64,000 nucleotides of DNA, from assembly GCF_030291135.1 (NCBI RefSeq), contig NZ_CP127409.1, positions 2,170,001 through 2,234,000 of the forward strand. The letters are read 5' to 3'. The translations under genes and the position numbers were made by a program. A model generated the notes under the pieces. The model was not told the DNA's origin. It ran no database searches and saw only the letters and a program-made list of their open reading frames with translations. The stretch comes from Rhodanobacter thiooxydans (lineage in GTDB: Bacteria; Pseudomonadota; Gammaproteobacteria; Xanthomonadales; Rhodanobacteraceae). Shown in pieces: positions 43,503-52,022 of this stretch. Numbering within the stretch: the first letter of the stretch is position 1; the number at the start of each line of letters is the position of its first letter.

Positions 43503-45275
43503 ATGCCCATCGGCTTGCAAGGCAGGGGAATGGGGGCCACCTTGGCGGCCCTGTTTCTCTGCGGCCTGATGCATGCAGGCCACGCCGCCCCTCCCAGGAT
43601 CACCGACGCAAGCGCCTTCCTCGACCAGACCGAGGAGCTGCGCATCAAGGACCACCGGCAGTTCGCCGAACGGCTGGCGCAGATCCATCGCGAGTCACCC
43701 GCACTGACCACGGCCGAGCAATGGCGCCTGCGCTATCTCGACGCGCTCGAGTCTTCGCTTGAGGGCAACTACGCCGCTGCGGAGCAGCCGCTACGCGATG
43801 TGATCGGTCATTCAGGCGATCCGACACTTGCCACCAAGGCGTCGGCGCTGCTGATGAACAACCTGGCCGTCAGTCGCCGTTATAAAGACGCCTTCCAGCT
43901 GGCCCAGCAGCTCACGATCGACCTGCCCAGGATCCAGGACAAGGCAGTCCGCTTCCAGGTCCTCAGCTACCTGTCCCAGATGTTGAACCTGGCTGGGCAG
44001 ACGGATCTGGCGATCAAGTACGCCCACCTGATGGAAAACGCTGTCCCCCCCGGCATGACCTTGTGCAACCCGCGCTCCAGACTGGTTGCCGCGCTCTGGA
44101 GTGCCAAGCGGCTGACCTCTTCCAGCCCGGAGCTGGAGCAGGCCGTCAAGACATGCGAAGCAGCTGGACAGCCGATCATGGCGACAACCATGCAGCTCAT
44201 CCTCGGCACGCTCCACCTGGAAGAACACCAGCCAGTCAAGACATTGGCCCTGCTCGACCGGATAGCACCCGACATCCGGATCAATCATTACTACCCGCAC
44301 ACGCTGTCCGCGCAGGTGCAACGAGCCCAGGCGTACGCACAGCTGGGTAAAGATGATGACGCCCGGAAGGCGGCGCTCGCCGCCTTGGCCATGGCCGGCC
44401 CGAACGATGTCAACGACTACCTCAAAGATGCGTATGAAGTGCTCTACCAGGTTGCGAAGCGGCACGGCAACACAGCCGCCGCGCTTGCCTACTACGAACA
44501 CTATGTCGCCCAGGACAAGGGCTCGCTCGATGATGCCACCGCACAGGCATTGGCCTATCAAACGGTCCAGCAGCAAGTCCTGACCCGCAAGCTGGAAACC
44601 GAAGAGCTCGGCAGGCAGAACAGCGTCCTCAAGCTGCAGCAGGCACTGGACACCAAGGCGGCGGAGACCAGCCGGCTCTACATCGCGCTGCTGATCGCCC
44701 TGCTGGCCGCCATCGTGCTGTGGCTGTACCGGCTCAAGCGATCGCAGCTTCGCTTCATGCGGTTGTCGCGCCGCGACGGACTCACCGGCATCCTGAACCA
44801 CCAGCACTTCATCAGCGAGGCCGATCGCTTCTTGCGCCTGCTGGAGAAGAAACTCGGCCACGCCTGCCTGATCTCCATCGACCTGGACCACTTCAAGCAG
44901 GTCAACGACACCCATGGCCACGCCATGGGCGATGCCGTGCTGAAGCGGGCCGTGGCGATCTGCCAGCAGCACCTGCGCCCCAGCGACCTGTTCGGCCGGC
45001 TGGGCGGCGAGGAGTTCGGCATCCTGCTGCACGAGTGCTCCCGCGACCAGGGCCTGGACATCGCCGAGCGCATCCGGATCGCGATCGGCACGACGCCGAT
45101 CGAGAAAGACGGGCAGCACATAGCGATTTCCGCCAGCGTCGGCCTGGCCTCCACCGACAGCTCCGGCTACGGGCTGCAACGGCTGTGCAAGGAGGCAGAC
45201 GTCGCGCTGTACCGCGCCAAGCGCGCCGGACGCAACCGGGTCATCGCCGACGCCGGCAACCTGACCGAAGCCTGA
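43503..45275 (+). CDS. TPR-containing membrane diguanylate cyclase
   Basis: A 590-residue protein. A signal sequence or anchor is followed by a periplasmic TPR-like helical region (about residues 40-360), a coiled coil (ETEELGRQNSVLKLQQALD), one transmembrane helix (LYIALLIALLAAIVLWLYRL, about residues 397-416) and a cytoplasmic GGDEF domain. The active site is GGEEF (GRLGGEEFGILL), with DLDHFKQVNDTHGH for GTP. It should make cyclic di-GMP on an extracytoplasmic signal. It begins 11 bases after the putative borosin precursor, so co-transcription is likely. An ATG at 43530 is an alternative start. Confidence 0.88.
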   Translation: MPIGLQGRGMGATLAALFLCGLMHAGHAAPPRITDASAFLDQTEELRIKDHRQFAERLAQIHRESPALTTAEQWRLRYLDALESSLEGNYAAAEQPLRDVIGHSGDPTLATKASALLMNNLAVSRRYKDAFQLAQQLTIDLPRIQDKAVRFQVLSYLSQMLNLAGQTDLAIKYAHLMENAVPPGMTLCNPRSRLVAALWSAKRLTSSSPELEQAVKTCEAAGQPIMATTMQLILGTLHLEEHQPVKTLALLDRIAPDIRINHYYPHTLSAQVQRAQAYAQLGKDDDARKAALAALAMAGPNDVNDYLKDAYEVLYQVAKRHGNTAAALAYYEHYVAQDKGSLDDATAQALAYQTVQQQVLTRKLETEELGRQNSVLKLQQALDTKAAETSRLYIALLIALLAAIVLWLYRLKRSQLRFMRLSRRDGLTGILNHQHFISEADRFLRLLEKKLGHACLISIDLDHFKQVNDTHGHAMGDAVLKRAVAICQQHLRPSDLFGRLGGEEFGILLHECSRDQGLDIAERIRIAIGTTPIEKDGQHIAISASVGLASTDSSGYGLQRLCKEADVALYRAKRAGRNRVIADAGNLTEA

Positions 45276-45570
45276 AACCCCGCGCCGGAACAGCGGCATC
45301 GACGTGCGTGAAAGCCTGCCACCAGGCGGGGCACTCACGTTCCGACCCCGCACCCCTTCAGGAAACCGGCGCCGTGCCGATGACCGTAGCAAACCTGAAG
45401 GACCCATCGATGCCACGCCACGCCCAGATGCCCTCTAGCGCAACGACGCCACCTGCGGGAAACGGGGGCCGCCGGCCACGACCCGACGCGCCGGGCGCGC
45501 ATTGCCGGCACCCGGGCGAACGTGGCGGATCCCGCCACGCCAGCGGTGCCCGCCCCGGCGGATGGCCGCA

Positions 45571-45945
45571 ATGATGGTCGACCGCAGCAACCCCACCCGT
45601 GCAAGCAACCGCGTCGACTGGAGCGATCCCCAGTTGCAGAAGCTGCTGAGCAAGATCGAGGACTGGGACCTGGACAACCGCGAGAACTTCCCGCGGGAAG
45701 AAGTACAGGTGCAGATCGGCTGGAGCGCGGGCGGCGGGCGGACGGCAGTGCTGGTATGGAAGCGCGACAAGGTCATGGTGCTGGAAGCCGGCTTCCCGAT
45801 TCCCACCGGTGAATACGTACGCGTGGACCGCTTCTACGGTGACGGCATGCGCAGCGTATGGGGGGTGCTGGTCGAAGGCCGCGCCGGCAGGCGTGCGGAA
45901 GACTGCAGCAACGGCGTGAGCATCTACTGGCTGCACGAGTGCTGA
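45571..45945 (+). CDS. Hypothetical protein, paralogue of the gene at 46027-46413
   Basis: A 124-residue protein, mostly predicted beta. It shares with its neighbour the pattern RVDWSDPQLQKLLSKIEDWD, EEVQVQIGWS, MVLEAGFPIPTGEYVRVD and GMRSVWGVLVEGRAGRRAED. I do not recognise the family. The compact beta pattern and repeated Arg/Asp positions recall PilZ-like or OB folds, but the PilZ RxxxR motif is absent. Start codons at 45562 and 45574 are also possible. The gene has no clear operon partner. Confidence 0.68.
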   Translation: MMVDRSNPTRASNRVDWSDPQLQKLLSKIEDWDLDNRENFPREEVQVQIGWSAGGGRTAVLVWKRDKVMVLEAGFPIPTGEYVRVDRFYGDGMRSVWGVLVEGRAGRRAEDCSNGVSIYWLHEC

Positions 45946-46026
45946 CCGCTGGCGCTGCTCGCGCGATGGCGCCAGACCGGGACCGGGTACCGCCCGTGAG
46001 CGCGCACGGCGCGTGCCGCCCTGCCT

Positions 46027-46413
46027 TCAGCCGATGCGCAACTTGTTCAGGAACAGGCCGTGCTCGCGATCCTCGACTCGGTAACCCTCGCGTCCCTCGA
46101 CGATCCAGCCCCACACGCTGCGCATGCCTTCCACATGCTGGCTATCCACGCGCACGTGATCGCCTTGCGCAACCGGAAACCGGGTCACCAGCACCATGGT
46201 CTGCTCATCCATCGAAATCAGCTGCGCCGGCTTGCTGACGACCGAATTGGCCGTCCATCCGGAGCTGACTTGGATCTGCACTTCCTGCAACGGCTGGCCA
46301 CTGCGGTTGTCGAGCTTCCAGCCGTCGACTTTCTGCAGCAGTGCGTCCAGGTTCGGGTCACTCCAGTCGACGGCGCCGACTGAAACGCTCGAGCGTGACT
46401 TGTCGTGGCCCAT
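46027..46413 (-). CDS. Hypothetical protein, paralogue of the gene at 45571-45945
   Basis: A 128-residue protein homologous to the convergent gene to its left: AVDWSDPNLDALLQKVDGW, EVQIQVSSGWTANSV, DHVRVDSQHVEGMRSVWGW and VEGREGYRVEDREHG. The two genes face each other tail to tail, 81 bases apart. Clear divergence suggests an old duplication with inversion. The function is unknown. The start is the ATG preceded by GGGAGG. Confidence 0.68.
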   Translation of the reverse strand: MGHDKSRSSVSVGAVDWSDPNLDALLQKVDGWKLDNRSGQPLQEVQIQVSSGWTANSVVSKPAQLISMDEQTMVLVTRFPVAQGDHVRVDSQHVEGMRSVWGWIVEGREGYRVEDREHGLFLNKLRIG

Positions 46414-46746
46414 GGGGCTGACCTCCCGCCGGATAGATGCGAATGGATAGGCAAACGCGTTCCCCGCAGCCAACATAGCAGAACTCCCGCCCGGCGGCCT
46501 GGCCCGGTAGCCACAAACCGCGCCACCGCGCGCGCCCGGCGCCGCGGGCTGCGCGGCAGTTGCATCGGGCACGGCTGGCAGCCTTCATCCATCGTGGCAT
46601 GGGGCCGGGAAAGATGCCTGGAAAAGAGGCCACCTCACGCTGACTCCGTCAGCTTCCCTTTCCGGCACCGGTTCTGTCGGCTTCCCCCACCCGCTATGCT
46701 CGGCATTCACGGCGCGGGGAGCGCCGATCATCAGGGGAGTGACACC
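46414..46746. other. Gene-free divergent intergenic region
   Basis: I see no coding frame with supportable signals here. It should hold the promoters of the divergent paralogue and of the membrane protein gene. A TATGCT at about 46696 could be a -10 box for the rightward gene, but its -35 box is poor. Confidence 0.4.
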
Positions 46747-47649
46747 ATGACGACACGATCCAGGGGGCCGCTGGCCGGCTTTGGCTGGCTGATGCGCGGC
46801 ATCAACGTGGGCTACCGCCACCCGAAGCCACTGCTCGGTGGAGCAGCCTTCCTGTTGCTGGCGGCCTTCCTGCCGGCGCTGATCACGCTGCCGATGCAAT
46901 TCCGCATGCAGCTGGCGGGCGTGCAGCCGAGCCCGGCCACTTTCGGCTGGATCATGGCGGGTTCCCTGTTGTTCGCCCTGCTGGTCGTGCCGCTCTACGC
47001 GGGCTATCTGCAGGTGGTCGACGCGGCCGAGCGCGGGCTGCCGGCCCGCGCACTCGACATCTTCAGGCCTTATCGACAAGGCGAGGCCTTGCGCCTGATC
47101 GGCTACGGGCTGGCGATGATCGTGGTCTACGTTGCCTTGCTCGGCGTCGTCATCGCAGCGACTGGCCGCGGGGTCGCCAGCTGGTACGCGCAAGTACTGG
47201 CGGCGCAGGCCAGCCACCAGCCGCCGCCGACGGCGTTGCCCGATGGCTTCGGGATCACCATGGCGCTGTTGATGCTGGTCGGTCTTTTCATGATGGGCTT
47301 CTATGCAATCAGCCTTGGCCAGGTCGCGTTGCGCGGCCGCAACGTGTTCGGCGCGATCGGCGACGGCATGGTCGGCGCGCTGAAGAACCTGCTGCCGCTG
47401 CTCGTGTTTGCACTGAGCGCCCTCCTTGCCTGGATCGTCGTGATCATTGCCCTGATGATCGCGGGCGCCCTGCTCGCCCTGCTCGCCAAACTCATCAGCC
47501 CGTGGCTGGTGCTCGTGGTGATCGTTCCGCTTTATATCGCCCTGCTCCTGGCGCTGTTCTCGATGATGTTCGGGGTGATGTATCACCTGTGGCGTGATGT
47601 GTGTGGCGACGACGTCGTGACCGACATGGATGCGGCGATCGCCGCCTGA
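46747..47649 (+). CDS. BPSS1780-type integral membrane protein
   Basis: A 300-residue protein with six or more hydrophobic helices. The N-terminal motif GFGWLMRGINVGYRHPKPLL and the middle GRNVFGAIGDGMVGALKNLLP are the pattern of the BPSS1780/DUF2189-like membrane family. The function is not known. The start ATG follows GGGGAG. A strong terminator-like hairpin lies downstream at 47670. Confidence 0.78.
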   Translation: MTTRSRGPLAGFGWLMRGINVGYRHPKPLLGGAAFLLLAAFLPALITLPMQFRMQLAGVQPSPATFGWIMAGSLLFALLVVPLYAGYLQVVDAAERGLPARALDIFRPYRQGEALRLIGYGLAMIVVYVALLGVVIAATGRGVASWYAQVLAAQASHQPPPTALPDGFGITMALLMLVGLFMMGFYAISLGQVALRGRNVFGAIGDGMVGALKNLLPLLVFALSALLAWIVVIIALMIAGALLALLAKLISPWLVLVVIVPLYIALLLALFSMMFGVMYHLWRDVCGDDVVTDMDAAIAA

Positions 47650-47669
47650 TCGTCGTCATCCGCTTCAAT

Positions 47670-47695
47670 GCGAAGGCGGCCACGGCCGCCTTCGC
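47670..47695 (+). terminator. Intrinsic terminator downstream of the membrane protein gene
   Basis: A perfect 11-base-pair stem (47670-47680 with 47685-47695, GCGAAGGCGGC against GCCGCCTTCGC) with loop CACG, followed by CATTTG. It is positioned 20 bases after the stop codon at 47649. Confidence 0.65.
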
Positions 47696-47860
47696 CATTT
47701 GTGCCCAACCTGCAGCGACTTGCCGGACCCGGCGCAACCCGGGCTGGTGGATCTGGTGGGGCGGGCCAGCGCAACCTGAACCTTCCCGGTTTGCGCCTGT
47801 TCCCATCGCGGTCGCTTGAGGGGTACCCTCGACCTCCTTCTGACCAAAGTGGAGTCCCCC

Positions 47861-48397
47861 ATGGCCCTGTGGAAAGAACCCGTCAAGACCGCCGCCACCT
47901 CAACGCCCGAAGCGGCGGAGCTGGCGCACCTCGGCACTCCGGAGCACAAGCCGGAGATCAGGCCAGAAGCGGAAAAGCCGGTGCAGCCCGCATTTCGTCC
48001 CACGCCCGCGCCGGGCAAGGCCGTGACCGAATCCCTGATCGCGCCCGACATCACCATCGAGGGCAAGATCGAAGGTGCGGGCCATGTGCGCATCGCTGGC
48101 AGCTTCAAGGGTGACGTCAATGTGCGCGGCGACGTCACCATCGAGCCCAATGCCAAGGTGACCGGCAGCATGCGCGCCGAGAAGGTGACCATCGCGGGCG
48201 AACTGATCGGCAACATCGAATCCGCGGTGCATGTGGAACTGCTGCAAACCGGTGCGCTGACCGGCGACCTGAAGGCCGGATCGCTGAGCGTGGCAGCCGG
48301 TTCGCGCATGCGCGGTCAGGTCGAGTTCGGCTGGGATGAGGTCAGGGATGGCCACAGCGCCCACAAGGCCAACCCGGGCAACGGCACAACTTCGTGA
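47861..48397 (+). CDS. Bactofilin (polymer-forming cytoskeletal protein)
   Basis: A 178-residue bactofilin. A disordered Pro/Glu-rich N-terminus of about 60 residues is followed by the beta-helix core with its regular repeats: APDITIEGKIEGAGHVRIAG, NVRGDVTIEPNAKVTGSMR, ELIGNIESAVHVELLQTG and GDLKAGSLSVAAGSRMRG. Bactofilins form non-nucleotide filaments involved in cell shape, stalks or motility. GGAG sits seven bases before the ATG. Its stop overlaps the next gene (GTGA). Confidence 0.9.
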   Translation: MALWKEPVKTAATSTPEAAELAHLGTPEHKPEIRPEAEKPVQPAFRPTPAPGKAVTESLIAPDITIEGKIEGAGHVRIAGSFKGDVNVRGDVTIEPNAKVTGSMRAEKVTIAGELIGNIESAVHVELLQTGALTGDLKAGSLSVAAGSRMRGQVEFGWDEVRDGHSAHKANPGNGTTS

Positions 48398-48756
48398 CCA
48401 CCGCACCCTCGGGCACGGCCGGGGCGACCCGCACCTGTCCGCACTGCCGCGAGACGATCCTGGAAAGTGCGGAAGTGTGTCCCGCGTGCCGCCACAAGCT
48501 GCGCTTCAGCGATTCAACCGGCGCGGTCACCACGCCGGCGTCCATACCACTGCGCGTGGAAGGCAGCTTCCGCAACCCGGTCGACAGCGGTGCGTGGGAA
48601 TACTCGATGGTATTGACCATCCGCAACGAACGCGGCGAGGAGATCGCGCGCAAGCTGGTGGGCGTCGGCGCCATGAAGCCGGACGAACAACGCACCTTCA
48701 CCCTGAGCGTCGAGATGAACCCGGCGGCTGCGGGTGGCAAGCGCACATGGCACTGA
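48394..48756 (+). CDS. Zinc-ribbon protein coupled to bactofilin
   Basis: A 120-residue protein starting at GTG inside the bactofilin stop codon. The N-terminus has a zinc ribbon of two CxxC pairs (RTCPHCRETILESAEVCPAC). Residues 50-120 form an immunoglobulin-like beta domain (EYSMVLTIRNERGEEIARKL). There is no signal peptide. Overlap with the bactofilin gene implies a shared role, for example at the filament, but the function is unknown. Confidence 0.75.
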   Translation: MTTAPSGTAGATRTCPHCRETILESAEVCPACRHKLRFSDSTGAVTTPASIPLRVEGSFRNPVDSGAWEYSMVLTIRNERGEEIARKLVGVGAMKPDEQRTFTLSVEMNPAAAGGKRTWH

Positions 48757-48804
48757 TCAAGACAGTCCGGAGCCACTTCCGCCGGCGCGGCGCACGCCTT
48801 CGGC

Positions 48805-49995
48805 TCACCTCCCGGCAAACACCACCGCTGGCTGCAGCTTCACCACCGGCCGCACGCTGATCAGCGCGGCCGCCACGCTCACCAGCACGACGCCGAGCAG
48901 CCCCGCCAGCGGGGTGAACCACATCATCCGGAACGGGAAGCCCAGCCGCAGCACGACCTCGCCGGCGATGCCGCACAGCCCCAAGCCCATGCCGGTGCCC
49001 AGCAGGGCGCACATCGCGGCCTGCGCCAGCACCATCGCGGTCAGCGTTCCCGACGGCGTGCCCAGCGCCTTGAGCACGGCGTACTGGCTCTGGTGCTCGT
49101 AGGTGAACATGTAGAGCATGACGCCGGTGACGCCGAAACCCATGGTCATCGCCAGCGTGAGCATCGCCGCGATGTCGCCGACGTCCTCGGAGTTGACCAG
49201 GAACCAGCGCACCGTGTCGGACTTGAAATCCGCCGTGGTGCGCGCGCGCAAGCCGGTGCGCTGCTCGATGCGCGTGGCCACCTCGCTCGGCGAGGTACCC
49301 GGCACGGTCCGCACCATCACGAAGGTCAGTGTGTGCGGCTCCACCGGCAGGATGCGCAGCGCGTTGGACAGCGTGGTGTAGACCAGCGGCCGCGCCGGGT
49401 AGCGCGGCACGGTCGAGGACTGGCCCAGCACGCGCACCAGGTGCTCATTGACCAGCAGCTCGTCGCCGCCGCGCAGCTCGCGCGTCGGCGCATCCAGGTG
49501 CGCGCCGTCGTGCGGCCACTGGTCCCGCGCCAGCGCCGGCGTCTCCAGCTTGCCGCTGGTGCCGCCGGCGTCGACGATCACTGCATCGCGCGCGCGCAGC
49601 TCCTCCGGCTTGTGCCCGGGCACTGCTGGCGCGCCGGCCAGCGAGGCGTCGTCCACGCCGATCACCTGGAAGGTCTGGAACTGTCCGTTGGGAAAACGCA
49701 CGTCTGCGTTGCCCAGCGCCAGCGGCACCGCGCGGCTGACGCCCTCGACGCTGCGCACCCGGTCCAGCGCGGAGGCCGGCATGTTGATGGTCTGCTCCAC
49801 CGACTCCACCGCCGGGTCCATCACCCACACGTCGGTGGCGCCATTCTCGGAGATCAGCGCGAAGCCGTTGGTCATGAAGCCGCAGAAATACGAGGCGGCG
49901 AAGGTAACCAGGAAGGAAGTGAAGGCGATGCCGAACAGCAGCCCGATGAACTTTGCACGATCCGCCGCCAGCATCTTCAGCGCGATGCGGAACAT
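48805..49995 (-). CDS. FtsX/MacB-type ABC transporter permease
   Basis: A 396-residue permease of the MacB/LolC/FtsX type with four helices: one near the N-terminus (KFIGLLFGIAFTSFLVTFA) and three in the C-terminal quarter (MTMGFGVTGVMLYMFTYEH and following). Between them is a large periplasmic domain of about 220 residues. It is the third gene of an operon with an HlyD-like adaptor and an ATPase. The ATG overlaps the adaptor stop by one base (TGATG). The complex should work as a mechanotransmitter rather than a channel. The substrate is unknown. Confidence 0.88.
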   Translation of the reverse strand: MFRIALKMLAADRAKFIGLLFGIAFTSFLVTFAASYFCGFMTNGFALISENGATDVWVMDPAVESVEQTINMPASALDRVRSVEGVSRAVPLALGNADVRFPNGQFQTFQVIGVDDASLAGAPAVPGHKPEELRARDAVIVDAGGTSGKLETPALARDQWPHDGAHLDAPTRELRGGDELLVNEHLVRVLGQSSTVPRYPARPLVYTTLSNALRILPVEPHTLTFVMVRTVPGTSPSEVATRIEQRTGLRARTTADFKSDTVRWFLVNSEDVGDIAAMLTLAMTMGFGVTGVMLYMFTYEHQSQYAVLKALGTPSGTLTAMVLAQAAMCALLGTGMGLGLCGIAGEVVLRLGFPFRMMWFTPLAGLLGVVLVSVAAALISVRPVVKLQPAVVFAGR

Positions 49996-50933
49996 CAGCG
50001 CTTTCCGCCCGCCGGCTGGCCCGGCGCGGGCGGCACCTCGATGAAGGCGTCCATCTGCTGGCCGAGATACACCGGCAGCGTGCCGCGCTCGAAGCTGTAG
50101 ATCACCTGCAGCACGCGCACGTCGGTGCGCTCCGTGCTCAACCCGGTCAGCGAGGTCTTGGGCGTGATGTACGGCTCGATGTACTCGAAGCGCAGCGGGA
50201 TGGACAGGCGGGGGTTGCCGCGCACGAACGCGCGCGCATGGGTGCGCGGGCGCACGCGCCACGCGTCGTTCTCGTCGATGTTCACGCGCAGGTACATGCG
50301 CTGGTCCTGGCCGATCAGCACCAGTGGCTTGGTCACCTCGCCTGCCGGCGCAAACTCACCCACCCGCAGGTTGACCTGCAGCACGCGCCCGGCAACGGGG
50401 GCATGCACCACCGCGCGGGCGATGTCGACCTCGATCTGCTGCTCGGTCGCCGCAGCCGTGTCCACCGCGGAGGCGGCCGCCTCCATGTCGTCCTTCGCGT
50501 TGGTCAGCGCCTCGACGCTGAGCGCGGCCTTGTCGAGCTGCCGCAGGTGGCTGAGGTAATCCAGCCGGTGCGCGGGCTTGGCCAGCGCCGCCCGGGACAG
50601 CCGGACATTGGCCTTCGCCACGCCGAGGCGCGCCTGCAGGTCGCGGTCGTCGATGCTGAAGAGTGGCGCGCCCGCCTCGACCTCGTCGCCCGGCCGCACA
50701 TCGATCGCGCTGACCACGCCCGCCACGGCGGTGCCGACCGACACGTTACCCAGCCCGGTTTCGGTGATGCCGGTGCCCACCACGTAATCGGCGAACGGCA
50801 CCTGCTCGACCGGTGCCGGCGAGGTCGTCGTCACCGACGATTCGCCGGAGCGCAATACCACCGCCACGGCGATGACCACGCCGATCAGCGCCAGGCCGAC
50901 CAGCAGGTAGATCCGTTTCTCGAAGGACGCCAT
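49995..50933 (-). CDS. HlyD/MacA-type periplasmic adaptor protein
   Basis: A 312-residue adaptor. An N-terminal anchor helix (RIYLLVGLALIGVVIAVAVV) is followed by the barrel-sandwich (lipoyl-like) half GVVSAIDVRPGDEVEAGAPL and a helical hairpin (LSRAALAKPAHRLDYLSHLR, then the KDDMEAAASAVDTAAATEQQ region). The second lipoyl half is ARAVVHAPVAGRVLQVNLRVG. It links the inner-membrane permease to a periplasmic or outer-membrane partner. It overlaps the ATPase stop by one base. No TolC-like gene is present in the operon. Confidence 0.87.
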   Translation of the reverse strand: MASFEKRIYLLVGLALIGVVIAVAVVLRSGESSVTTTSPAPVEQVPFADYVVGTGITETGLGNVSVGTAVAGVVSAIDVRPGDEVEAGAPLFSIDDRDLQARLGVAKANVRLSRAALAKPAHRLDYLSHLRQLDKAALSVEALTNAKDDMEAAASAVDTAAATEQQIEVDIARAVVHAPVAGRVLQVNLRVGEFAPAGEVTKPLVLIGQDQRMYLRVNIDENDAWRVRPRTHARAFVRGNPRLSIPLRFEYIEPYITPKTSLTGLSTERTDVRVLQVIYSFERGTLPVYLGQQMDAFIEVPPAPGQPAGGKR

Positions 50934-51655
50934 CACGTCGCCCCTCCCTGCCGCCCGCCCTCGCCGACCTCGACGATGCGCCCGTCCTCCATGCGCGCCA
51001 TGCGGTCGGCGTAATCGAAGGTGCGGTTGTCGTGCGTGACCACGATGAGCGCCCGGTCGGGCGCACGGGCCACGCCGCGCAGGATGTCCATCATCTCGTG
51101 CCCCGTCTTCGCATCCAGGTTGCTGGTCGGCTCGTCGCACACCACCAGTTTCGGATCGTGCACCAGCGCGCGCCCGATGGCGACGCGCTGCTGCTGGCCG
51201 CCGCTGAGCTTGCGCGGCAGCGCATCGGCGCGCGCCCCCAGCCCGACTTCCTCAAGCACGGACCTGGCACGCTGCTCAGCCACCTCCCGCGCCACGCCGG
51301 ACACCAGCAGCGGCACCGACACGTTCTCCAGCGCCGTGAGCGCAGGCAGCAGGTTGAAGGCCTGGAAGACGAAACCGACGGACTTGCCGCGAAAACGCGT
51401 GCGCTCGTCCTCCGTCATGCGGCCGATGTCGCGGCCCAGTACCGCGCAGCTACCGCCATCCTGGTCGAGGATCGTGGTGATGATCGAGATCAGCGTGGTC
51501 TTGCCGCAACCCGACGGCCCCACCAGCATCAGCAATTCCCCGCTGCGCACCTCGAGATCGACGCCGCGCAGCGCATCCACGCGCTCGTTGCCCGAACCGT
51601 AGTGCTTGGTCAGACCGCGGCAGCGCACGGCGGGTTGCTGGTCTGCGCCTGTCAT
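50933..51655 (-). CDS. MacB/LolD-type ABC transporter ATPase
   Basis: A 240-residue ATPase. Walker A GPSGCGKTT, Q-loop in FVFQAFNLLPALTALENVSVP, signature KLSGGQQQRVAIGRALVHD, Walker B LVVCDEPTSNLDAKTG and H-loop VVTHDNRTFDYADRM. The pattern is that of the LolD/MacB/FtsE group. It is the first gene of the three-gene operon. Its stop codon overlaps the adaptor start (TGATG). Confidence 0.9.
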   Translation of the reverse strand: MTGADQQPAVRCRGLTKHYGSGNERVDALRGVDLEVRSGELLMLVGPSGCGKTTLISIITTILDQDGGSCAVLGRDIGRMTEDERTRFRGKSVGFVFQAFNLLPALTALENVSVPLLVSGVAREVAEQRARSVLEEVGLGARADALPRKLSGGQQQRVAIGRALVHDPKLVVCDEPTSNLDAKTGHEMMDILRGVARAPDRALIVVTHDNRTFDYADRMARMEDGRIVEVGEGGRQGGAT

Positions 51656-52022
51656 CGATGGCCGCCGCCTTCAGGAGTATCAAGGCCGGATTGTAGCCCT
51701 CGACCATGAACGCGGAAGTCATGGGCCGCGCAAGAAATCTCGCGCAGCCACCGCGGCCGGCGACTCTCCAGCACGCCGATTCCTGCACTGGCGCCGCTGC
51801 GCATGGCGCTGCGGATCTTCCGCCGCGCCGGCATGGCGCAACTGCGCGAAAAGCTTCTTCAGCTCATCCGTGTGAGCGCTGGTCACGAGCGCGGCCGCGT
51901 CCTGTTCGACTGCAGTCTGACCGCCGACGCGCTCAACGCCAGACCAAGAAAAAGACTGAACTACCGAGCGCCCTAGGAGGGCTTCGATGAAGGCTGATCA
52001 GCCGTGCAGTTCAAACTTGATG
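51656..52022. other. Intergenic region with a possible 57-residue frame
   Basis: No well-supported gene. One frame at 51803-51976 on the plus strand (begins MALRIFRRAGMAQLREKLLQ, ends LNARPRKRLNYRAP) has GC-rich third positions like native genes, but no ribosome binding site or known relatives that I recognise. It may be a small gene or a remnant. The right edge, from about 51990, shifts to the AT-richer composition of cassette island B. I did not see a clear attC after the cassette gene that ends at 52023. Confidence 0.4.

Noticed and set aside
51706..51990. A plus-strand 94-residue frame
   Set aside because: Composition is Arg/Pro/His-rich with no family features, typical of a shadow frame in GC-rich DNA. 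The overlapping 57-residue frame is more gene-like but still weak.
51990..52022. An attC site at the left end of island B
   Set aside because: A TTTGAACTGC arm and a GCTGATCAGC palindrome are visible, but neither core consensus nor the expected spacing is present.
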